In this document: one piece after another, positions 1 to 5,461 of the stretch | How the letters are laid out: every line of letters starts with the position of its first letter | How positions within the stretch are numbered: position 1 is the stretch's first letter | Assembly: GCA_005888515.1 (NCBI GenBank) | Contig: VAZR01000050.1 | Span: 1 to 5,461 of the forward strand | Reading direction: 5' to 3' | Length of the DNA stretch: 5,461 nt | Source of the DNA: Alphaproteobacteria bacterium | GTDB taxonomy: Bacteria > Pseudomonadota > Alphaproteobacteria > ATCC43930 > CGMCC-115725 | Program-made: the position numbers and the translations under genes | The notes under the pieces: generated by a model | Database searches by the model: none | What the model was told of the DNA's origin: nothing | The model's input: the letters and a program-made list of their open reading frames with translations, nothing else

Positions 1-903
1 GAGGGCATTGCGCTGCGCGGCGTCCTCGGTCCCGATGCCGAGATTGCTGTGTTCAACGGGCCGCTGCCCGGTACTGCCGCCGAGTTCGCAGCGCATCGGC
101 TGATCCCGGTGCTGAACGATCCCGGGCAGATCGAAGCATGGAAAGGCCAATCGGGTTTGCCGGCGATGCTGCATATCGATACCGGCATGTCACGGCTGGG
201 ACTCACTGCGCGCGAATTTGCCGCGCTGGCCGACGCATTGCCAAAGTGCGGCATCGCCTGGCGCGCGGTGATCAGCCACTTCGCCTGTGCCGACACCCCT
301 GAGCACAAGCTCAACGAGCTGCAGCGATCACGTTTCACCGCCGCAGCGCGACGGGTGGCCCGTGTGCCGGCGAGCCTCGCCGCGTCTTCCGGCATCTTTC
401 TCGGCAGCTCGTATCATTTCGATCTGGTGCGGCCGGGGGCGGCTCTGTACGGCGTCAACCCGCAGCCGGGCAACCCCAATCCGCTCCGCCAAGTGGTTCG
501 CCTAACAGGCAAAATTGTGCAGGTCCGTGAAATTGACAGGGGAGAGTCGGTTGGTTACGGTGCCGCGCACGTCATGAAGACGGCCGGCCGCGTGGCCACG
601 GTGGCGGTCGGCTATGCCGATGGCTGGCTGCGCTCGCTGAGCCAGCGCGGCTGTGGTTATCTCTCGGGCAAGCGTGTTTCTCTCCTGGGCCGGGTGTCGA
701 TGGATCTCGTCACATTCGATGTCTCGGCGATCGACCCGGCATTGGCATATCCCGGCGCGGTAATCGAGCTGCTCGGCGAGCATTATGGCGTCGATGATGC
801 GGCGGCCGATGCCGGCACGATCGGCTATGAGATGCTGACCGCGCTCGGTACCCGGTATCACCGGATCTATCGCGATCCGGCTGCGGCGAACCGCCCGAAA
901 TGA
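1..903 (+). CDS. alr: Alanine racemase, C-terminal part (5' truncated by window edge)
   Basis: PLP-dependent alanine racemase, a cytoplasmic enzyme that interconverts L- and D-alanine and supplies D-Ala for peptidoglycan. The reading frame is open from base 1, so the gene begins outside the window; the GTG at 49 is an internal Val codon in a continuous match, not the start. 300 codons are visible against a family length of about 360-390, so the N-terminal part with the PLP-binding lysine is missing. Visible family motifs in order: HIDTGMSRLG (nt 172-201; the Arg matches the conserved active-site Arg), SHFACADTPE (from nt 274), FDLVRPGAALYG (nt 418-453), ESVGYGAAH, whose Tyr (nt 556-558) matches the second catalytic base (Tyr265 in the Geobacillus enzyme), GYADGWLR (from nt 610) and GRVSMD (from nt 688). 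The TGA stop overlaps the mlaE start by 4 bases. Family assignment is secure; whether it is the biosynthetic or a catabolic paralogue is not decidable here, though the housekeeping context favours biosynthetic. Confidence 0.96.
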   Translation, partial: EGIALRGVLGPDAEIAVFNGPLPGTAAEFAAHRLIPVLNDPGQIEAWKGQSGLPAMLHIDTGMSRLGLTAREFAALADALPKCGIAWRAVISHFACADTPEHKLNELQRSRFTAAARRVARVPASLAASSGIFLGSSYHFDLVRPGAALYGVNPQPGNPNPLRQVVRLTGKIVQVREIDRGESVGYGAAHVMKTAGRVATVAVGYADGWLRSLSQRGCGYLSGKRVSLLGRVSMDLVTFDVSAIDPALAYPGAVIELLGEHYGVDDAAADAGTIGYEMLTALGTRYHRIYRDPAAANRPK

Positions 904-1673
904 CCGACTCGCTGGCCGCGATAGGCGCGGTATTTCTCGCCTTTCTGGCGGCGGTCGGCCGGCTGACGCGGTTCGCGTTGCAGGCGCTCGCCGCAGTTTT
1001 CAGCCCGCCGTATTTCCTCGGGTTGGTGCTGCGGCAGGTTCTCTATATCGGTTACTACTCGCTGCCGGTGGTCGGGTTGACCGCGCTGTTCACCGGAATG
1101 GTGCTGGCATTGCAATCCTATACCGGGTTCAGCCGGTTCAACGCCCAGAGCGCGGTCGCGACGGTGGTCGTGCTGTCGATGACCCGCGAATTGGGACCGG
1201 TCATCGCCTCGCTGATGGTGGCCGGGCGCGTCGGCGCCGCGATGGCAGCCGAGATCGGCACGATGCGCGTCACCGAGCAGATCGATGCGCTGACGACGCT
1301 GTCGACCGATCCGCTGCGCTATCTGGTATTGCCGCGCCTGATTGCCGGGCTGGTGACGCTTCCGGCATTGGTTCTGGTCGCCGACATCATCGGCGTGTTC
1401 GGCGGTTTCCTGGTCGGCACCTACAAGCTCGACTTCAACCCGCAAGCCTATCTGACCCAGACCGAGCAGTATCTCGAAACAATCGACGTCGTCTCAGGCC
1501 TCGTCAAGGCGGCGGTGTTCGGGTTCATCATCGCGTTGATGGGCTGTTATCACGGCTATCATTCGCGCGGCGGCGCCGAGGGGGTCGGCCAGGCGACGAC
1601 GCATGCCGTCGTCTCGTCCTCGATCCTGATCCTGATCTTCAACTATGCGCTGACCCAGGCGTTTTTCTCGTGA
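900..1673 (+). CDS. mlaE: MlaE-family ABC transporter permease (phospholipid/lipid transport)
   Basis: Integral inner-membrane permease of the MlaE/YrbE family, the membrane subunit of MCE-type lipid transporters such as Mla, which moves phospholipids between inner and outer membrane. At 257 aa it has the normal family length (about 250-270). An amphipathic N-terminal helix (about 5-35) is followed by hydrophobic segments at about 48-72, 86-112, 146-175, 201-216 and 236-254. Signature stretches seen: RELGPV (96-101), EIGTMRVTEQIDAL (118-131, the cytoplasmic coupling loop to the ATPase), DPLRYLVLPR (137-146), GCYHGY (215-220) and GAEGVGQATT (225-234). The ATG overlaps the alr stop as ATGA and no strong Shine-Dalgarno is visible, so translation is probably coupled to alr. 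mlaF overlaps its 3' end. Substrate specificity is inferred from family; the MCE-domain partner that normally defines the complex is not in the window. Confidence 0.94.
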   Translation: MTDSLAAIGAVFLAFLAAVGRLTRFALQALAAVFSPPYFLGLVLRQVLYIGYYSLPVVGLTALFTGMVLALQSYTGFSRFNAQSAVATVVVLSMTRELGPVIASLMVAGRVGAAMAAEIGTMRVTEQIDALTTLSTDPLRYLVLPRLIAGLVTLPALVLVADIIGVFGGFLVGTYKLDFNPQAYLTQTEQYLETIDVVSGLVKAAVFGFIIALMGCYHGYHSRGGAEGVGQATTHAVVSSSILILIFNYALTQAFFS

Positions 1674-2455
1674 TAAGCGGCGCAGAGACCCCGAAAATCG
1701 CCCTCGTCGGCGTCGAGAAATCGTTCGGCCGCAAGCGCGTGCTCGACGGAATCGATCTCGCCGTCGCCGCCGGCGAGAGCCTCGTCATCATCGGCGGCTC
1801 CGGCACCGGCAAATCGGTGCTGATCAAATGCATCCTCGGGCTGATGCGCCCCGAGGCCGGATCGATTCGCATCGACGGCGAGGAAACCGTCAGGCTGCGG
1901 CGCGCCGGGCGCGAGCGGCTGATGGGCAAATTCGGCATGCTGTTCCAGGGCAGCGCCCTGTTCGACTCGCTGAGCGTTTGGGAAAATGTCGCGTTCGGCC
2001 TGGTGCAGGGACGCGGCATGCAGCGGGACGAGGCGCGCGACATCGCGCTGAAGAAACTCGCCGCGGTCGGGCTCGCCGAGGAAGTCGCGATGCTGAGCCC
2101 GGCCGAGCTGTCCGGCGGCATGCAAAAGCGCGTCGCGCTGGCCCGCGCGATCGCCGCCGAGCCCGAGATCGTGTTCTTCGACGAGCCGACCACGGGACTC
2201 GACCCGATCATGGCCGATGTGATCAATCGCCTGATCGTCAGTTCGGTGCGCGAGCTCGGCGCGACGACGGTCTCGATCACCCACGACATGACCAGCGCGC
2301 GCAGGATTGCCGACCGCATCGCGATGCTGCACAAGGGGCGCATCGTTTGGCAGGGTCCGGCGAGCGAGATCGACCATACCGACAACCCGTTCGTCGACCA
2401 GTTTGTCCATGGCCGGGCCGAAGGACCGATCCAGATGGAGGTCCGCGCCGCATGA
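1670..2455 (+). CDS. mlaF: MlaF-family ABC transporter ATP-binding protein
   Basis: Cytoplasmic ATPase that powers the MlaE permease. It is 261 aa and starts at a GTG overlapping the mlaE TGA (GTGA), which implies translational coupling. All nucleotide-binding motifs are intact: Walker A GGSGTGKS (42-49), Q-loop Gln93 in LFQGSALFDSLSVWENVAF, signature LSGGM (147-151), Walker B VFFDEP (168-173, catalytic Glu172), D-loop GLD (176-178) and switch His205 (THDM). The GSALFDSLSVWENV stretch after the Q-loop and the C-terminal FVHGRAEGPI (241-250) are typical of the MlaF/TTG2A group rather than of generic importers. The order here is permease then ATPase, the reverse of E. coli mlaFE. No mlaD, mlaC or mlaB follows; radA is next after a repeat element. 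The TGA stop overlaps an ATG (2452) that opens a repeat-derived 59-codon frame. Confidence 0.95.
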   Translation: MISGAETPKIALVGVEKSFGRKRVLDGIDLAVAAGESLVIIGGSGTGKSVLIKCILGLMRPEAGSIRIDGEETVRLRRAGRERLMGKFGMLFQGSALFDSLSVWENVAFGLVQGRGMQRDEARDIALKKLAAVGLAEEVAMLSPAELSGGMQKRVALARAIAAEPEIVFFDEPTTGLDPIMADVINRLIVSSVRELGATTVSITHDMTSARRIADRIAMLHKGRIVWQGPASEIDHTDNPFVDQFVHGRAEGPIQMEVRAA

Positions 2456-2477
2456 CCCGCCTCGCGCAAAGCTGCTT

Positions 2478-2503
2478 CCTCTCCGCCCCCGGGGGCGGAG
2501 AGG
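2478..2503. repeat. Perfect 26-base palindrome, left hairpin of the element
   Basis: Two 13-base arms (CCTCTCCGCCCCC and GGGGGCGGAGAGG) meet at 2490/2491 with no mismatch and no spacer. As RNA it would fold into a very stable hairpin, with the innermost pairs opened to form a loop. There is no T-run after it (TTGGGG follows), so it is not a standard intrinsic terminator. Confidence 0.85.
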
Positions 2504-2578
2504 GTTGGGGTGAGGTGGGGGATTCCAGAGAGCTCGCCGAAGCCCGCCTCACCCTCCCATCGCTCCGCGCTGGGCCCC

Positions 2579-2608
2579 TCCCTCTCCCCCCTGAAGGGCG
2601 GAGAGGGA
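2579..2608. repeat. Imperfect hairpin, right end of the element
   Basis: Arms at 2579-2592 and 2595-2608 pair over 14 positions with one C-C mismatch (2588/2599) and a 2-base centre (GA). Its right arm contains GGCGGAGAGGG, shared with the left hairpin. It ends 22 bases before the radA ATG, so when folded it would lie just upstream of the ribosome-binding region of radA. GATTCTTGG, not a T-run, follows. Confidence 0.75.
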
Positions 2609-2630
2609 TTCTTGGTGCCGGCCCACGCTA

Positions 2631-4096
<1,466 letters not shown>

Positions 4097-4100
<4 letters not shown>

Positions 4101-4750
4101 ACCCGCTCGACATCGGCGTCATCGCGATCGTCGTGCTGTCGGCCGTCTTTGCCTTTGCCCGCGGTTTTGTACGCGAGGCGCTGTCGATCGTCGCTTGGGT
4201 CGGGGCCGCGGCAATCACGATCTACGGCTTCCTCCCGGTGCTCGCGATGGTCGACCCGATCGTCAAGAACCCGCTGTTGTCGCAGCTGATCGCTGGGTTC
4301 GGGCTGTTTGTCGTCAGCCTGGTCGTGTTGACGATCATCACCAGCTTTCTCGCCCGCCTGGTGCGCACCAGCGCCTTATCGCCGATCGACCGGACGCTGG
4401 GTTTTGTCTTCGGCCTGGTACGCGGCGCCTTGATCGTGTGCGTCGCCTATCTATTGCTCGATTTTGTTCAGCCGAGCGAACGCCCAGCATGGATACGCGA
4501 CGCGAAGAGCGCGCCTTTTCTGCACCAGGGAGCGGATATGCTGCGCCAGTTCCTCCCTGAGTCGTTCAAGATCAAGAACGCCGCGATCGACGATGCCGTC
4601 CAGGCGCTCAGCGCCGCCGCCCAGGCCAAGGAGGCCATGGGCGCGCTGAAAATGCCCGCTCCGACCAGCCCTTCGAAGCTCGACGCGCCGCCGAATTACC
4701 GCCCCGGGGAGCGGCGCGACCTCGACCGGCTGATCGGCACCCAGCGCTAG
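4097..4750 (+). CDS. cvpA: CvpA family inner-membrane protein
   Basis: Small membrane protein of the CvpA family, named for its need in colicin V production in E. coli; its biochemical role is not settled. It is 217 aa. Four hydrophobic segments are visible at about 5-21, 30-52, 63-86 and 103-123, followed by a soluble tail (about 125-217). Family features: RGFVRE (22-27) after the first segment and DRTLGFVFGLVRG (98-110) leading into the fourth. The tail is Ala/Pro rich and ends in ERRDLDRLIGTQR (205-217), a terminal motif I associate with alphaproteobacterial CvpA proteins. The ATG overlaps the radA stop as ATGA, so it is probably translated from the radA message. purF lies downstream, as in many Proteobacteria, but separated here by 95 bases. 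Confidence 0.93.
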
Positions 4751-4845
4751 TGGCCAATCAGGCACCCCGCTGCCCTCGCAATAGACAGGGCAAATTCCTA
4801 TATTTATCGGGCCCGAGGCGGCCACCTACCAGATGCAGGTAATGG
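4751..4845 (+). promoter_or_regulatory. cvpA-purF gap with AT-rich patch; possible weak terminator or promoter
   Basis: This is the only non-repeat intergenic gap in the window. It contains a 6-bp stem, TGCCCT (4771-4776) with AGGGCA (4787-4792), with a 10-base loop, followed by AATTCCTATATTTATC (4793-4808), the most AT-rich stretch of an otherwise GC-rich region. The stem could be a weak terminator for the upstream genes, but there is no true T-run. TATATT (4799-4804) could be a -10 element for purF, but no convincing -35 lies 16-18 bases upstream. Some regulatory role is plausible; neither assignment is firm. Confidence 0.3.
4837..4840 (+). promoter_or_regulatory. Shine-Dalgarno for purF
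   Basis: AGGT lies 5 bases before the ATG at 4846, a usable spacing. It supports 4846 rather than the out-of-frame ATGs at 4833 and 4842 as the purF start. The match is short (4 bases). Confidence 0.5.
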
Positions 4846-5461
4846 ATGCTGACGACCGGCCGCGCTGACGCGGATCATTTCCACGAAGAGTGCGGCGTTT
4901 TCGGGATTTACGGCCATCCGGACGCCGCCGCGCTGACGGCGCTGGGCCTGCATGCCCTGCAGCATCGCGGCCAGGAAGCGGCCGGTATTGTCGCCTATGA
5001 CGGCAGCCAGTTTAACGCGCATCGCGGGCCGGGACTGGTCGGCGACAATTTCGGCTCCCGGGATGTCATCGACCGCCTGCCCGGCACTATCGCGATCGGC
5101 CACTGCCGCTATGCGACGACCGGCGAGGTGGCGCAGCGCAACATCCAGCCGCTGTTCGCCGATTTCGAGTTCGGCGGGCTCGCGATCTGCCACAACGGCA
5201 ACCTGACCAATTCCTATCAGCTGCGGCGCCAACTCGTCCGGCGGGGCAGCATATTCCAATCGACCAGCGATACCGAGGTCATCGTCCATCTGATCGCGAC
5301 GAGCCTGAAGGACACGGTCGTCGAGCGCCTGGCAGACGCGCTGCGCCAGGTCGAGGGCGCCTATTCCTTGGTCGCCTTGTCGCAGGATTCGGTGATCGGG
5401 TTGCGCGACCCGCTCGGCGTGCGCCCGCTCGTCTTGGGCAAACTGGCCGACGCGTGGATCG
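4846..5461 (+). CDS. purF: Amidophosphoribosyltransferase, N-terminal part (3' truncated by window edge)
   Basis: Cytoplasmic enzyme of the first committed step of purine synthesis: PRPP plus glutamine gives 5-phosphoribosylamine, glutamate and PPi. 205 codons are visible of about 480-500. What is seen is the N-terminal Ntn-type glutaminase domain: HEECGVFGIYG with Cys16 as the expected nucleophile, LGLHALQHRGQEAAGI (33-48), GHCRYATTG (85-93, glutamine-binding Arg), CHNGNLTN (115-122, oxyanion Asn-Gly) and SDTEVI (141-146, Asp binding the glutamine amino group). DPLGVRPL (188-195) begins the linker to the phosphoribosyltransferase domain, which lies beyond the edge. A 15-residue leader (MLTTGRADADHFHEE) precedes Cys16, so, as in the propeptide-bearing B. 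subtilis-type enzymes, autocatalytic removal would be needed to expose it. The start is fixed by an in-frame TAA at 4840; ATG 4846 is the only ATG between that stop and the conserved region. Confidence 0.96.
   Translation, partial: MLTTGRADADHFHEECGVFGIYGHPDAAALTALGLHALQHRGQEAAGIVAYDGSQFNAHRGPGLVGDNFGSRDVIDRLPGTIAIGHCRYATTGEVAQRNIQPLFADFEFGGLAICHNGNLTNSYQLRRQLVRRGSIFQSTSDTEVIVHLIATSLKDTVVERLADALRQVEGAYSLVALSQDSVIGLRDPLGVRPLVLGKLADAWI

Larger units (their letters stand above)
2478..2608. repeat. Compound inverted-repeat element (REP-doublet or MITE-like)
   Basis: About 130 bases made of two inverted halves around a centre at about 2521-2542. Each half carries its own hairpin (2478-2503 and 2579-2608). 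The halves also pair with each other: CCTCTCCGCCC at 2478-2488 is the exact reverse complement of 2596-2606, and GGGTGAGG-type sequence at 2507-2520 matches GCCTCACCC-type sequence at 2543-2554. The right half is longer, with extra sequence at 2555-2578. The G+C-rich purine/pyrimidine blocks and the spurious translations of the form APGGGEG and PPFRGERE resemble a dispersed non-coding repeat I recall as common in proteobacterial genomes; that family match is from memory, not from a search. No target duplication is evident at the edges. It fills the mlaF-radA gap. Confidence 0.8.

Noticed and set aside
49..903. GTG at 49 as the start of alr
   Set aside because: The frame is open back to base 1 and reads as alanine racemase sequence through position 49 (LRGVLGPDAEIAVFNG), so this is an internal Val codon and the gene is cut by the window edge.
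2478..2503. Perfect palindrome as an intrinsic terminator for mlaF
   Set aside because: No T-run follows the stem (TTGGGGTGAGG does), and the palindrome is part of a larger inverted repeat. Effects on transcription are possible but not by the standard signal.

Overview
The window is a dense, high-GC, single-strand block (all genes on +) carrying alr (partial) – mlaE – mlaF – [inverted-repeat element] – radA – cvpA – purF (partial). Protein sequence character, the strong GC bias at third codon positions and this gene order suggest an alphaproteobacterium (many Alphaproteobacteria keep alr, radA, cvpA and purF close together). I cannot place it below class from sequence alone.

Layout: bases 1-903 are the C-terminal 300 codons of alanine racemase. 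mlaE starts inside the alr stop (ATGA, 900-903) and mlaF starts inside the mlaE stop (GTGA, 1670-1673). mlaF is followed by 175 bases (2456-2630) that are mostly one compound inverted repeat made of two hairpin-bearing halves. radA runs 2631-4100 and its stop overlaps the cvpA start (ATGA, 4097-4100). After cvpA there is a 95-base gap with an AT-rich patch. purF then starts at 4846 and runs off the right edge.

Functionally these are housekeeping genes: D-alanine supply for peptidoglycan (Alr), the membrane core of a lipid transporter that maintains the outer membrane (MlaE permease plus MlaF ATPase), recombination and repair (RadA), an inner-membrane protein of the CvpA family, and the first committed step of purine synthesis (PurF). 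The chain of 4-base stop/start overlaps implies one transcript with translational coupling from alr to at least mlaF, and from radA to cvpA.

I do not see an undescribed multi-gene system. The most interesting item is the mlaF/radA junction: the repeat contains a 59-codon open frame that starts on the mlaF stop (ATGA) and ends on the radA start (TAATG), so ribosomes could cross the repeat without leaving the message. Secondary points are an MlaEF pair with no MCE-domain partner beside it, and a Gly/Pro/Glu-rich linker in RadA.
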